This document shows, piece by piece, positions 9,087-16,787 of a stretch of 64,000 bases of DNA (within the stretch, counting starts at the first letter, position 1; each line of letters opens with the position of its first letter). The translations under genes and the position numbers were made by a program. Source of the DNA: Pseudoxanthomonas beigongshangi (lineage in GTDB: Bacteria > Pseudomonadota > Gammaproteobacteria > Xanthomonadales > Xanthomonadaceae). The notes under the pieces are model-generated. The model was not told the origin of the DNA, searched no databases, and saw only the letters and a program-made list of their open reading frames with translations. The stretch spans positions 62,001-126,000 of the forward strand of contig NZ_JADHDV010000004.1 of assembly GCF_016820515.1 (NCBI RefSeq), in the 5' to 3' direction.

Positions 9087-9503
9087 ATGAACGCACTCGA
9101 CACCGTCCTCTACACCGGAAAGACCCGCGTCACCGGCGGCCGCGAAGGCCATGCCCGCAGCGACGACGGCCAGCTCGACACCGCACTGTCACCGCCCGGC
9201 AGCGGCCGACCCGGCACCAATCCCGAACAGCTGTTCGCCGCCGGCTGGTCGGCCTGCTTCGAAGGCGCGATGAAGATCGCCGCGCGCGCCCAGCGCATCG
9301 CCCTGCCGGCGGATCTGGCCATCGACGCCGAGGTGGATCTGGGCAAGGTCGGCGACGGCTACCAGTTGCAGGCACGTCTCAATATCTCGCTGCCTGGCGT
9401 GGATCCCGCGCAGGCGCAGGCGGTGGTCGATGAAGCGCACCGCACCTGCCCGTACTCCAAGGCCACGCGCGGCAATATCGACGTGCAGATCCGGATCGTC
9501 TGA
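9087..9503 (+). CDS. Organic hydroperoxide resistance protein (Ohr/OsmC family)
   Basis: A 138-residue cytosolic peroxidase of the Ohr subgroup. Cys57 (GWSACFEGA) and Cys121 (HRTCPYSKA) are the reactive pair that reduces organic hydroperoxides using lipoylated or thiol donors. The conserved Ohr features GTNPEQLFAAG and CPYSKATRGN are intact. The N-terminus (VLYTGKTRVTGGREG) is also typical. AGGAG lies before ATG 9087 in a leader identical over 15 bases to that of the epoxide hydrolase gene. No ohrR-type MarR regulator is nearby, so control by the local two-component system is possible. The Ohr assignment is strong; the in vivo oxidant is not known. Confidence 0.93.
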   Translation: MNALDTVLYTGKTRVTGGREGHARSDDGQLDTALSPPGSGRPGTNPEQLFAAGWSACFEGAMKIAARAQRIALPADLAIDAEVDLGKVGDGYQLQARLNISLPGVDPAQAQAVVDEAHRTCPYSKATRGNIDVQIRIV

Positions 9504-9634
9504 TCCCGTTCGGTAACGAAACACGCGGCGCCCGGTCCCGGACACGTCCGGATACAAAACCGCCGGGCGCCGCACACACCCCCGCGACATGCGCGCGTTG
9601 CAATGGCCTCCATCCCGCACGCGAGTCTCTTCCC
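9504..9634 (+). promoter_or_regulatory. Spacer with CGGATACAAA box before the ccdA-like gene
   Basis: A 131-bp gap in an otherwise tight gene run. CGGATACAAA at 9549-9558 is the exact reverse complement of TTTGTATCCG at 5171-5180. GC-rich complementary blocks (CGGCGCCCGG near 9525 and CCGGGCGCCG near 9562) flank this box and could form a stem. It may be a secondary promoter or operator for the thiol-redox genes. The evidence is only the shared 10-mer. Confidence 0.35.
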
Positions 9635-10339
9635 ATGATCGAATACGCACTGGCCATCGCCGCCGGCATGGCCACCATCCTGTCTCCCTGCATCCTGCCG
9701 GTGCTGCCGATCGTGCTGGCCACCAGCACCGGCGGCGATCGCGCCGGCCCGCTGTGGGTGATCGCCGGCTTCGTCGGCACCTTCGCCGCCGGCGGCATCC
9801 TGCTCGGCGCGCTGTCCGCCTCTTCCGGCGAACTGCAAGGCGTCATCCGCACCGTCTCCATCAGCGTGTTGCTGCTGGCCGGCCTGGCCTGCTTCTGGCC
9901 CGCGCCGTTCGATCGGCTGGTGATGCTGTTCCAACAATGGCGCCAGCAACTCGTGCCGGCGGGCTGGCAGGGTCCGCGCATCGGCGGCCGTCCCGGCGCG
10001 CTGCTGGTGGGTGCGTCACTCGGCCTGGCGTGGACGCCCTGCGCCGGACCGGTACTCGCCTCGGTGCTGTCGCTCGCGGCGACCTCGCAGGCACCGGGCA
10101 AGGCCAGCGCGCTGCTCGGCCTGTACGCGGCCGGCGCCGGCGTTCCGATGCTGCTCATCGCTTACGGCGGCCACTGGATCAACGACCGGTTGCCGTTCCT
10201 CAAACGCCATGCCGGTCGATTGCGCCAGGGTTTCGGCGCGCTGGCCGTCGGTGTCGCCGTGCTGCAACTGACCCAGTACGACGTGTTCGTCTCGGCCTGG
10301 GCCACCCAGTGGCTTCCCCCCGTCTCGCAAGGACTCTGA
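9635..10339 (+). CDS. CcdA/DsbD-like thiol transport membrane protein
   Basis: A 234-residue polytopic protein with about six membrane segments. The two CcdA signature cysteines are in SPCILPV (near residue 18) and TPCAGPV (near residue 134). They sit in the two repeated halves and shuttle electrons from cytosolic thioredoxin across the inner membrane. It is shorter than DsbD and has no periplasmic alpha or gamma domain, so it needs a separate periplasmic partner. The thioredoxin-like lipoprotein gene 2 bp downstream fits that role. Members of this pair resemble the two halves of DipZ. The reducing power may serve the nearby haem protein or peroxidase. Confidence 0.9.
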   Translation: MIEYALAIAAGMATILSPCILPVLPIVLATSTGGDRAGPLWVIAGFVGTFAAGGILLGALSASSGELQGVIRTVSISVLLLAGLACFWPAPFDRLVMLFQQWRQQLVPAGWQGPRIGGRPGALLVGASLGLAWTPCAGPVLASVLSLAATSQAPGKASALLGLYAAGAGVPMLLIAYGGHWINDRLPFLKRHAGRLRQGFGALAVGVAVLQLTQYDVFVSAWATQWLPPVSQGL

Positions 10340-10341
10340 CC

Positions 10342-10890
10342 ATGAACAAGATCGCTTCCCTCTCCACCCTGCTCGCCGCCTGCCTGTTCGCCGCTTCCTG
10401 TTCCCCCAGCGTGCAGGCCGATCCGGTGTCCCCCACCGCCAGTTCGCCCGCGCCGGTCGCACCGGAATTCCGCGGCATCGACCAATGGCTCAACGGCCCG
10501 CCGCAGACCCTGGCCGCCCTGCGCGGCAAGGTGGTGCTGGTCGAGTTCTGGACCTACTCGTGCATCAACTGCGTGCGGGTTATGCCGCACATCAAGGACT
10601 GGCATGCCAAGTACCGCGACCAGGGCCTGGTGGTGGTCGGCGTGCACACGCCCGAATACGGCTACGAAAAGAAACTGTCCAACCTGCAGGCGGCGGTGAA
10701 ACGCTTCGGCATCACCTACCCGGTGGCGCAGGACAACAACTACGAAACCTGGAACGCCTACGGCAACCAGTACTGGCCCGCGCTGTACCTCATCGACGCC
10801 AACGGCCGCGTCGTCTACCAGCACTTCGGCGAAGGCGACTACGACACCACCGAAGCCAAAATCCGCAGCCTCCTGGCCACCCGCAAATAA
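10342..10890 (+). CDS. Thioredoxin-like lipoprotein (TlpA/DipZ-type)
   Basis: A 182-residue envelope protein. Its signal has two possible lipobox cysteines (LLAAC14 and AASC20). The thioredoxin fold begins near residue 40. The active site is CINC (Cys74, Cys77) in EFWTYSCINCVRVMP, characteristic of DipZ-like proteins, followed by GVHTPEYGYEK and a cis-Pro segment (QYWPALYLID). It begins 2 bp after the stop of the CcdA-like gene, so the pair should act together as transmembrane reductant donor and periplasmic thiol reductase. It ends the plus-strand gene run; a REP element follows. Confidence 0.92.
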   Translation: MNKIASLSTLLAACLFAASCSPSVQADPVSPTASSPAPVAPEFRGIDQWLNGPPQTLAALRGKVVLVEFWTYSCINCVRVMPHIKDWHAKYRDQGLVVVGVHTPEYGYEKKLSNLQAAVKRFGITYPVAQDNNYETWNAYGNQYWPALYLIDANGRVVYQHFGEGDYDTTEAKIRSLLATRK

Positions 10891-10939
10891 CCCGCCTCAC
10901 CGGTACCCGGCCACCCGGGTACCGCCCCCTTCCATCCCT

Positions 10940-10963
10940 TGTAGGAGCGACGTAAGTCGCGAC
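10940..10963 (+). repeat. REP element (GGAGCGACGT family)
   Basis: A palindromic REP unit: TGTAGGAGCGACGTAAGTCG continuing as CGAC. The core GTCGCGAC...GGAGCGAC family recurs at least 14 times in the window. It lies just after the thioredoxin-like gene. Confidence 0.85.
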
Positions 10964-11063
10964 CGGAAACCACGCCAGCCCGGATCGCCATCAAAAGCCA
11001 AACATCCAAACGCTGACACATCGGAAAGCCACATCCACAAACAACACCGACGCGCACACCAGA

Positions 11064-11381
11064 CTAGTCCGAACATCCCCCATCACCACCGCCCCCGGCA
11101 CATCCGTCAAAGCCGCTCCCCGAAGCTCCAGGCGCGTCCCCGCCAGTCGCATCCGCATTGTTCGCGAACGCGGTCCGATCCATGAATGGCTTGTCGCCGA
11201 GCGTAACCGTGGCCCTGAAGGCAAGACAGACGACCGCCCCCAATACGGGTACCAGCCACACCAGCGCAAGCTGGGCCACACGGCGCGAACGCGGCATGTC
11301 GGCGTCGCCAACAACCCTGGCGGAGGCAACGAAGTTGAGTATCAACCAAACCCCGATGAGGGCGCCCCATATCCAGCTCAT
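11064..11381 (-). CDS. Small membrane protein, PLDc_N-like
   Basis: A 105-residue protein with two predicted membrane helices (about 1-20, MSWIWGALIGVWLILNF, and 37-56, LALVWLVPVLGAVVCLAF). The second segment, with its WLVPVLGA core, resembles the short PLDc_N-type membrane domain. The C-terminal 40 residues are Gly/Ala/Asp-rich and end in GGGGDGGCSD, low-complexity and probably disordered. GGAGAG precedes ATG 11381. It follows the next gene on the same strand by 28 bp. The function is unknown. Confidence 0.65.
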   Translation of the reverse strand: MSWIWGALIGVWLILNFVASARVVGDADMPRSRRVAQLALVWLVPVLGAVVCLAFRATVTLGDKPFMDRTAFANNADATGGDAPGASGSGFDGCAGGGGDGGCSD

Positions 11382-11409
11382 GCGCTCTCCTTGGTATCTC
11401 TGCGAACCA

Positions 11410-11697
11410 TCAGCCATCCCCTCTACCGGAACCCCGTTGAACAAACGGGAATGGCAGCTCCCGTAGACCGATATCCGGCATCCGTTCCAGCGCCCGCAAT
11501 TCCAGCCCTTCCCATGAACCCTGAAGGTCTTCCTCTGCCAACGATGGCATCCGCCAGACCTCGTAGTGGCCGATGAAGTCATCCAGTTCTTCATCGAAGC
11601 GGGAGTAAAAGAAAAAAGTTTCCTCGCCACGCCTCGCAACTACCATGCGCGGCACGTCCCAGAAGTCCCTGTAAGCAATCACTGACCAGCTTGCCAA
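11410..11697 (-). CDS. Hypothetical acidic protein with TTG start
   Basis: A 95-residue protein I do not recognise. It is rich in Glu, Asp and aromatic residues (ETFFFYSRFDEELDDFIGHYEVW). The start is set by the sequence: the frame has a stop four codons before the TTG at 11697, and GGAGAG sits 4-5 bases ahead of that TTG, so initiation at TTG is the best reading. There is no signal peptide or membrane segment. It is probably cotranscribed with the small membrane protein gene downstream. Base composition is less GC-rich than the flanking core genes. Confidence 0.6.
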   Translation of the reverse strand: MASWSVIAYRDFWDVPRMVVARRGEETFFFYSRFDEELDDFIGHYEVWRMPSLAEEDLQGSWEGLELRALERMPDIGLRELPFPFVQRGSGRGDG

Positions 11698-11952
11698 GGT
11701 GCTCTCCTATGCAGCCTTGCCGCATGTCTGGAATGCGCTGATGCCCTCGAGGCCCTCACGGGCGAATATCCACCCCAGGTAGGAGCGGCCTCCGGCCGCG
11801 AGCTCTCCCGCGCGATGTCCGGTTCCGATGATTGCGACGGTGAGGGTCGTGGCGATCGCGCAAAAAGATCGCGGCCGGAGGCCGCTCCTACCTCGTTTTT
11901 TTCTGCATTGCTTCGTGTGCATCGGGGTTTGTGGCGAGCCTTCACGTCAACC
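11698..11952. repeat. Gene-free spacer holding an inverted REP pair
   Basis: Two REP units in opposite orientation, GTAGGAGCGGCCTCCGGCCG at 11779 (to 11801) and its reverse complement at 11869-11891, about 67 bp apart. Paired, they would form a long hairpin (REPIN-like). This is a GGAGCGGCC variant of the family. I see no credible gene in the spacer. Confidence 0.75.
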
Positions 11953-12501
11953 CTACTCCGCCGCCTCCGGCGCACAGAACGCATTGCTGTAAATCCCCGA
12001 CCGATCAAAACAGCAGGCCCGGCGCTTGCCGGACTCCAGCTGATCACACGCGGTAGCAATGCGCTTCACCCGGGTTTCGGCTTTCTTGCCGGAAGTCATC
12101 CACTGGATCCAGTCGCGGCGCGCGACCGGGGTGAGGGTGGCCCACTGCGCCTTGGCGGCCGGGTGTTCGGCCAGCGCCTTGCGGATATCGGGCGGGACCT
12201 TGGGTTCGGGTTCCACCGCCACCGGCGCCATTTCCAGCGCCACGGTGTCGCCCACCGACACGCCGGCGGCCTCGCGCAGTTTCTTTTCCACCTTGAGCCA
12301 GTGGCTGCCCTGCCCATCCGGCTCCAGCGTCGCCTGGAAGGCATGCCCGTCGAGCCTGCCGTCCACGGTCACCTGGCTGCGCGTGGGCAGCTTCGCACTG
12401 GCCTCGGCCGGCAGGACCAGGAAAGTCCAGGCCGCGCCTTTCGGCTCCGCCGGCCGGGACAGCTTCGCCTTGAATTTGACGGTGTTGGTGGCTGTGCTCA
12501 T
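11953..12501 (-). CDS. YdeI/DUF1905-type protein
   Basis: A 182-residue protein. The N-terminal part (about 1-95) matches the DUF1905 beta-barrel pattern (KFKAKLSRPAEPKGAAWTFL, then HWLKVEKKLREAAGV-VGDTVALEM). The C-terminal part (about 105-170) is the YdeI-like/bacteriocin-protection helical domain with ALAEHPAAKAQWATLTPVARRDW and KKAETRVKRI. Members of this group are linked to low-level resistance to peptides or bacteriocins, but the biochemical role is unclear. An upstream in-frame start exists at 12519; ATG 12501 better fits the family N-terminus. It is a cytosolic protein. Confidence 0.85.
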   Translation of the reverse strand: MSTATNTVKFKAKLSRPAEPKGAAWTFLVLPAEASAKLPTRSQVTVDGRLDGHAFQATLEPDGQGSHWLKVEKKLREAAGVSVGDTVALEMAPVAVEPEPKVPPDIRKALAEHPAAKAQWATLTPVARRDWIQWMTSGKKAETRVKRIATACDQLESGKRRACCFDRSGIYSNAFCAPEAAE

Positions 12502-12528
12502 GGAGGCGAACGATAGCATCGGCAGGGG

Positions 12529-12918
12529 TCATTCGCCTTCATTGGCCTGGCCCACTCCTTTCGAAGGAACAGGACTATCTGGAATCGAGATCCACAGCCC
12601 GGTCTGCGCACCCAAAAAACGGGACGCCCCATCGAAAATCCATTCCACTGCTTCGTCCTCGCTGGCGTGTCGCCATCCCTTTTGAGGTGCGTGACGACCT
12701 CGCCGGACCAACAGCTCCGCCTCGGTTCGGCGGACATCCAATGTGGAGTCGTTGTCGTCCGGAACGGGCACATAAATGAGAGCATCAACAGGCAAGGCCC
12801 TGATCACCTGCCTAAGCGCACTTCGCATTGACTCACCGGTGATATGGACGTTGTGAACCGTGCCAGCTCCCGAGGGCTGGACGGAGATAAGCTTCAGAGG
12901 TAACGAGGAAAAGTCCAT
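12529..12918 (-). CDS. Hypothetical protein
   Basis: A 129-residue soluble protein that I do not recognise. Composition is balanced. Segments such as VRRTEAELLVRRGRHAPQKGW and EAVEWIFDGASRFLGAQTGLWI look like real protein. There are no cysteines forming a motif, no signal and no membrane helix. The ribosome site before ATG 12918 is weak. It lies among other small accessory genes with lower GC than the core. Immunity or regulatory roles are possible but unsupported. Confidence 0.5.
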   Translation of the reverse strand: MDFSSLPLKLISVQPSGAGTVHNVHITGESMRSALRQVIRALPVDALIYVPVPDDNDSTLDVRRTEAELLVRRGRHAPQKGWRHASEDEAVEWIFDGASRFLGAQTGLWISIPDSPVPSKGVGQANEGE

Positions 12919-12937
12919 CGGATCATTCCATCAGTAT

Positions 12938-13414
12938 TTAGCTCGCCACCGCCTTCTCCAGCGCCGCGATGTCGATCTTCTTCATCTCCATCATCGCCTT
13001 GAACGCGCGCTCGGCCTGTTCGCCGCCACCACTGACCAGCTCGATCAGGCGCCGGGGGGTGATCTGCCAGCACAGGCCGAAACGGTCCTTGCACCAGCCG
13101 CACATGATCTCCTGGCCGCCGCCCTCGGTGATGGCCTTCCAGTAGCGATCGGTTTCCGCCTGATCCTCCGTCGACACCTGAAAGCTCATCGCATCGCTGA
13201 AGGTAAACGAGGCGCCTCCGTTCAACAGCAGGAAGGGCTTGCCGAGAATCGTCATCTCGATGGTCAGCACGCCGCCCTGCTTGCCGTCGGGATAGTCGCC
13301 GGGCGCGCGGTTGACCTTGTCGATGCGGCTATCGGCGAAGGTGTCCGCGTAGAACTGGGCGGCTTCTTCGGCGTTGCCATCGAAACACAGGCAGGGCTGG
13401 ATGCGCGGGATCAT
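12938..13414 (-). CDS. VOC-superfamily protein (PhnB-like)
   Basis: A 158-residue glyoxalase-fold protein of the PhnB / 3-demethylubiquinone methyltransferase-like group. It has a typical opening (IQPCLCFDGNAEEAAQFYADTF), the middle motif LTIEMTILGKPFLLLNGG, and FTFSDAMSFQV with GGGQEIMCGWCKDRFGLCWQITPRRL. These are one-domain metal-binding-fold proteins. The enzymatic activity is usually unknown. The start at ATG 13414 matches family N-termini; in-frame extension to 13510 is less likely. It is a single gene without clear operon partners. Confidence 0.9.
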   Translation of the reverse strand: MIPRIQPCLCFDGNAEEAAQFYADTFADSRIDKVNRAPGDYPDGKQGGVLTIEMTILGKPFLLLNGGASFTFSDAMSFQVSTEDQAETDRYWKAITEGGGQEIMCGWCKDRFGLCWQITPRRLIELVSGGGEQAERAFKAMMEMKKIDIAALEKAVAS

Positions 13415-13530
13415 GGCGGGCCTCGTGAGTCGGGTTCGGGATGGGGAGCGTACTGCGGTGACATTTGGTTCAAGTGAATACCGGCTGGCCTCCGGCGAGG
13501 GCGAGCACAAGCGGCATTCGGCGCTTCTGC

Positions 13531-14241
13531 CTATGCGAACTCATTCTCTGACGCTACGATTGAATGCTCCTGCGTTACTTCTATTCCCAGCGTGGTCGGC
13601 GGCATGATGTGGCGAAAGACTATCCGCTGCCCGTTGCTGGTGGTCAGCGCATATTGGCTGACAAGGCCATCTCCCACGGGATCCGATTCATCAATCCGCA
13701 GGATCGAAAAAGGCAAGAATGGCAGTACTTCCTCCAATGGCACGGCATCGATGCACTGATCTTTCGAATAGGAAAGGCGCAGTGCTGAAGGCGAACTGCT
13801 CTCCACCTCAAGATTCAGTCCGGAATAGCGATCTGGCCACATGTTGAATTCGCTCGGGTTGATCCGAACCAGTTCACCATCACTGAACTCCAGAAACGCG
13901 GCATAGGCAACGATCGGCAAAGTCAGGTCATCCACCCAGGCGGAATGAACGCCACTCGCCCGGAACACCCAGATCCTGTGCACGATTCGGCCAATCAACA
14001 GTACGGGGTAATGCACGCTGAGCTCCATCAGTTCAGCCGCCTTCTTGAGATTCCGCCAGTACTCCATGTTGACGGATGCGTTGGAGCCGTGGCGCTCCAA
14101 TGCATTCAATGCTACTTCAAACTCATTGTGCGACAGGTACTCGGAGACCTCAGAATGTCCATCAACAGATGAAATCTGGGCGAGAGCGCCCTGAAGTAAT
14201 CCATTGAGAATCTCCCTTTTTTTGATGATTTTCTCGTCCAT
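13531..14241 (-). CDS. Hypothetical protein with MafI-like N-terminal half
   Basis: A 236-residue soluble protein. The first ~85 residues (LNGLLQGALAQISSVDGHSE, VSEYLSHNEFEVALNALER, YWRNLKKAAELMEL) resemble the small helical MafI-type immunity proteins, which are usually only ~90 residues. The C-terminal ~150 residues are a different, beta-rich unknown region with DDLTLPIVAYAAFLEFSDGE and VPLEEVLPFLPFSILRIDES. MafI proteins protect against polymorphic toxins. Here no toxin is visible next door, so an orphan immunity-like gene is possible. The resemblance is by pattern only. Base composition is lower in GC than core genes, consistent with transfer. Confidence 0.55.
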   Translation of the reverse strand: MDEKIIKKREILNGLLQGALAQISSVDGHSEVSEYLSHNEFEVALNALERHGSNASVNMEYWRNLKKAAELMELSVHYPVLLIGRIVHRIWVFRASGVHSAWVDDLTLPIVAYAAFLEFSDGELVRINPSEFNMWPDRYSGLNLEVESSSPSALRLSYSKDQCIDAVPLEEVLPFLPFSILRIDESDPVGDGLVSQYALTTSNGQRIVFRHIMPPTTLGIEVTQEHSIVASENEFA

Positions 14242-14259
14242 TGCCTACTTGCCGTTTGT

Positions 14260-14601
14260 CTACACCGACAACGCTACGGAGAAGAACCCGGCCCCGAGCC
14301 AAATCAGAAGGAACAGAACGGCGGCGGGCAACACCAGCACACGGAAGAACGCGCCCAGTGCGAGCGCAGCCGCGAGTGCAAGCGTGGTCATCCAGAACAG
14401 CGTGCGGGTTCCTCCCCATACCAGCAGATGCGGGGGACCAACGAGCGACGCATTGAAGATTGAGCCGCCCGGCAACCAGTCCGGTCTATGCAGCGCCACC
14501 CAGCACAGACCCGCATAGGCCAATATCAGACCGGCCAATACGCAGGCACCCAGCACATGCGGCAATAGGCCGGCCCGGCGTTCTCCTTGAGCAGACCGCA
14601 T
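14260..14601 (-). CDS. Small integral membrane protein
   Basis: A 113-residue protein with three likely helices: LLPHVLGACVLAGLILAYAG (about 12-31), TLFWMTTLALAAALALGAFF (about 66-85) and VLVLPAAVLFLLIWLGAGF (about 88-106). No functional motif is seen. AAGGAG precedes ATG 14601. It ends 18 bp before the start of the MafI-like gene on the same strand, so the two may be one transcript. The function is unknown. Confidence 0.6.
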   Translation of the reverse strand: MRSAQGERRAGLLPHVLGACVLAGLILAYAGLCWVALHRPDWLPGGSIFNASLVGPPHLLVWGGTRTLFWMTTLALAAALALGAFFRVLVLPAAVLFLLIWLGAGFFSVALSV

Positions 14602-14639
14602 GCTTCGCTCCTTCCGCCATCCTTCCAATGACTGATCAG

Positions 14640-14742
14640 CAGCATGCCACGCCCTACGGTCATCTGTGGGCCATCTCCGACGGCAAAGCCGCATGGCTAC
14701 CGTAGGCAGTCCGACAGGCGCAGCCTGGAGCCGTTGCGGCTG
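14640..14742 (-). pseudogene. Decayed symE-like fragment
   Basis: Minus-strand translation gives LRLSDCLR, stop, PCGFAVGDGPQMTVGRGMLL. This aligns without gaps with the core of the intact SymE-like protein at 16788-17153 (LRLSGRWLEQ then CGFAVGDDLQVTVGRGVLL), including the same spacing. A TAG stop at 14697-14699 interrupts it and no start or N-terminal half is visible. It is a relic of a second symE copy, on the same strand as the intact one and about 2.1 kb from it. Confidence 0.8.
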
Positions 14743-14771
14743 ACAATCCGTTTCACGCAACCTCCACCCCC

Positions 14772-15599
14772 TCACCCCAACGCCTGCGCACGCTTCCAAT
14801 CCCGCGGCGCCAGCCCCACATGCGCCTTGAACGCGCGCGACAGCGCGGCTTCGCTGCCGTAGCCGACGTCGGCGGCCACGACTTTCAGGGGACGGTCCTG
14901 GCGCAGGGCCTGTTGGGCCAGGCTGACCCGCCAGCCTTGCAGGTACTGGCCGGGCGTGATGCCCAGCGTTTCGCGGAAGGCGCCGGCGAAGACGCTGCGC
15001 GACATGCCGGCGGTCGCGGCCAGATCGTCCAGCGTCCATTCCCGGGCCGGTGATTCGTGCATGGCCACCAGGGCGTGGCGCAGGCGCGGGTGCGACATGC
15101 CGGCCAGCATGCCGCCGCGCACCTCGCCGCGTTCCATCAGCTGGCGCAGGATGAGGACCATCAGCGCCTCGAACAGGCGGTTGATCAAGGCATGGCGGCC
15201 GCACCGCTGCGCGAACGCCTCGTCGAACAGCAGATCCAGCACCGGCGAGGCGCCATCAATCGCGTCGAGCGGCAGGCAGATGAATTCCGGCAGCGACGCC
15301 GCGATGGGATTGCTCGCGCCACCGTCGAAGCGCACGTTGGCGCAGGTCATGTCCGCGCCGCGCACCGGATCGGTGACGAAGCGGTGCGACATCGGCCGCG
15401 GGTACAGCAGCAGGCTGGGCACCTCCACGCAGTGCGAGGCATTGCCGTGGAAAACCTCCACCGCGCCGTGCCGGATCAGGTGCAGCTGGCCCAGGCCCGC
15501 CTCGGCCTCCAGCAGGTTGACGCCACACAGGGCCCCGGCCTGGAACACCTGGGCGGTGACGGAAAAGCGCTCCAGCAGGGCGGCGAGTCGGTCGGACAT
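14772..15599 (-). CDS. AraC-family regulator with cupin_6 sensor domain
   Basis: A 275-residue regulator. The N-terminal cupin-like domain (about 1-160) has the AraC_binding_2/cupin_6 pattern ([27 protein letters not shown]). The C-terminal domain carries two helix-turn-helix units: [20 protein letters not shown] and [21 protein letters not shown], then the typical end GLAPRDWKR. It is divergently transcribed from the chloroperoxidase-like hydrolase gene (15728). Members of this group commonly activate such an adjacent gene. A CGATACG/CGTATCG inverted repeat lies in the shared region. The effector is unknown. Confidence 0.93.
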   Translation of the reverse strand: MSDRLAALLERFSVTAQVFQAGALCGVNLLEAEAGLGQLHLIRHGAVEVFHGNASHCVEVPSLLLYPRPMSHRFVTDPVRGADMTCANVRFDGGASNPIAASLPEFICLPLDAIDGASPVLDLLFDEAFAQRCGRHALINRLFEALMVLILRQLMERGEVRGGMLAGMSHPRLRHALVAMHESPAREWTLDDLAATAGMSRSVFAGAFRETLGITPGQYLQGWRVSLAQQALRQDRPLKVVAADVGYGSEAALSRAFKAHVGLAPRDWKRAQALG

Positions 15600-15727
15600 C
15601 AGGACGCTCGGTCAAGTTTAAAGGACGATACGTAGCCAATCGTATCGCCTTGGCGCGCAAAGTACACCTCGCCAACCGGCACGGCCTCACCGCCGACCAC
15701 CCACCCCTTCAGCCAAGGATTCCACCC
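15600..15727. promoter_or_regulatory. Divergent araC/hydrolase promoter with inverted repeat
   Basis: A 128-bp region between two divergent starts. CGATACG at 15626-15632 and CGTATCG at 15641-15647 form a 7-bp inverted repeat with an 8-base spacer, close to the AraC-family gene start at 15599. The position suits binding by the AraC-type regulator and autoregulation. AAGGA precedes the hydrolase ATG at 15728. The role as operator is inference. Confidence 0.5.
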
Positions 15728-16678
15728 ATGAACGTGCTCACCCGCTCCGTCGCCGTCGCCCTGATCGCCTTTGCCGCCCAGACCGGCGCCACCGCCCAGG
15801 CCGCCCAATCCCCGCAGACGCCCACCGCCCTGGGCGCCACCGTCAGCGGCAGCTACGTCACCACCCGCGACGGCGTGCAGCTGTACTACAAGGACTGGGG
15901 CCCGAAGGACGGCCCGGTCGTCACCTTCAGCCATGGCTGGCCGCTCAACTCGGACAGCTGGGAATCGCAAATGCTGTTCCTGGCCGCCAAGGGCTACCGC
16001 GTGGTTGCCCACGACCGCCGCGGCCACGGCCGCTCAAGCCAGCCGTGGGACGGCAACGACATGGACCACTACGCCGACGACCTGGCCGCGGTCATCGAAG
16101 CGCTGGACCTGAAGGACGTCACCCTGGTCGGCTTCTCCACCGGCGGCGGCGAAGTGGCCCGCTACATCGGCCGCCACGGCACCGCGCGGGTCAAGAAGGC
16201 CGTGCTGGTCAGCGCCGTGCCGCCGCTGATGCTCAAGACCGCCGACAACCCGGGCGGCCTGCCGATCGAAGTGTTCGACGGCCTGCGCAAGGGTTCGCTG
16301 GACAACCGCGCGCAGCTGTACACCGACATCGCCTCCGGCCCCTTCTTCAACTTCAACCGTCCGGGCCAGAAGCCGAACGCCGCGATGATCCAGTCGTTCG
16401 TCGCCCAGGGCCTGCAGGCCGGCCACAAGAACACCTACGACTCCATCGCCGCGTTCTCCGCCACCGACTTCCGCGCCGACCTGAAGAAGTTCGACGTGCC
16501 CACCCTGGTGGTCCACGGCGATGACGACCAGATCGTCCCCATCGACAGCTCGGGCAAGGCCTCGGCCGCGCTGGTCAAGGGCGCACAGCTGATCGTCTAC
16601 AAGGGCGCCCCGCACGGCCTGGCGGACACCCACAAGGATCGCCTCAACCAGGACCTGCTGGACTTCCTGGGCAAGTAA
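15728..16678 (+). CDS. Exported alpha/beta hydrolase (non-haem chloroperoxidase-like)
   Basis: A 316-residue protein. The signal peptide is [20 protein letters not shown]. The mature enzyme starts like cofactor-free haloperoxidases/esterases: [47 protein letters not shown]. The nucleophile elbow is GFSTGGGE (GxSxG), the acid is in [11 protein letters not shown], and the base His in [15 protein letters not shown]. Family enzymes hydrolyse esters and can perhydrolyse with peroxide. True physiological halogenation is unlikely. It is paired with a divergent AraC regulator and ended by a strong terminator, so it forms a single-gene unit. Confidence 0.93.
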   Translation: MNVLTRSVAVALIAFAAQTGATAQAAQSPQTPTALGATVSGSYVTTRDGVQLYYKDWGPKDGPVVTFSHGWPLNSDSWESQMLFLAAKGYRVVAHDRRGHGRSSQPWDGNDMDHYADDLAAVIEALDLKDVTLVGFSTGGGEVARYIGRHGTARVKKAVLVSAVPPLMLKTADNPGGLPIEVFDGLRKGSLDNRAQLYTDIASGPFFNFNRPGQKPNAAMIQSFVAQGLQAGHKNTYDSIAAFSATDFRADLKKFDVPTLVVHGDDDQIVPIDSSGKASAALVKGAQLIVYKGAPHGLADTHKDRLNQDLLDFLGK

Positions 16679-16692
16679 GTCAGCCGCATGGC

Positions 16693-16732
16693 AACAGGCC
16701 CGGACATGTCATGTCCGGGCCTGTTTTTTTTT
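16693..16732 (+). terminator. Strong intrinsic terminator
   Basis: Perfect 15-bp arms (AACAGGCCCGGACAT and its complement), a 3-base loop and a run of T residues (16724-16732). It follows the chloroperoxidase-like gene by 14 bp. Confidence 0.95.
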
Positions 16733-16787
16733 GTGGGTGGCGATACCGGATTCGAGCAACGAGATCGCGCCGGCATGGCGTCAATCG

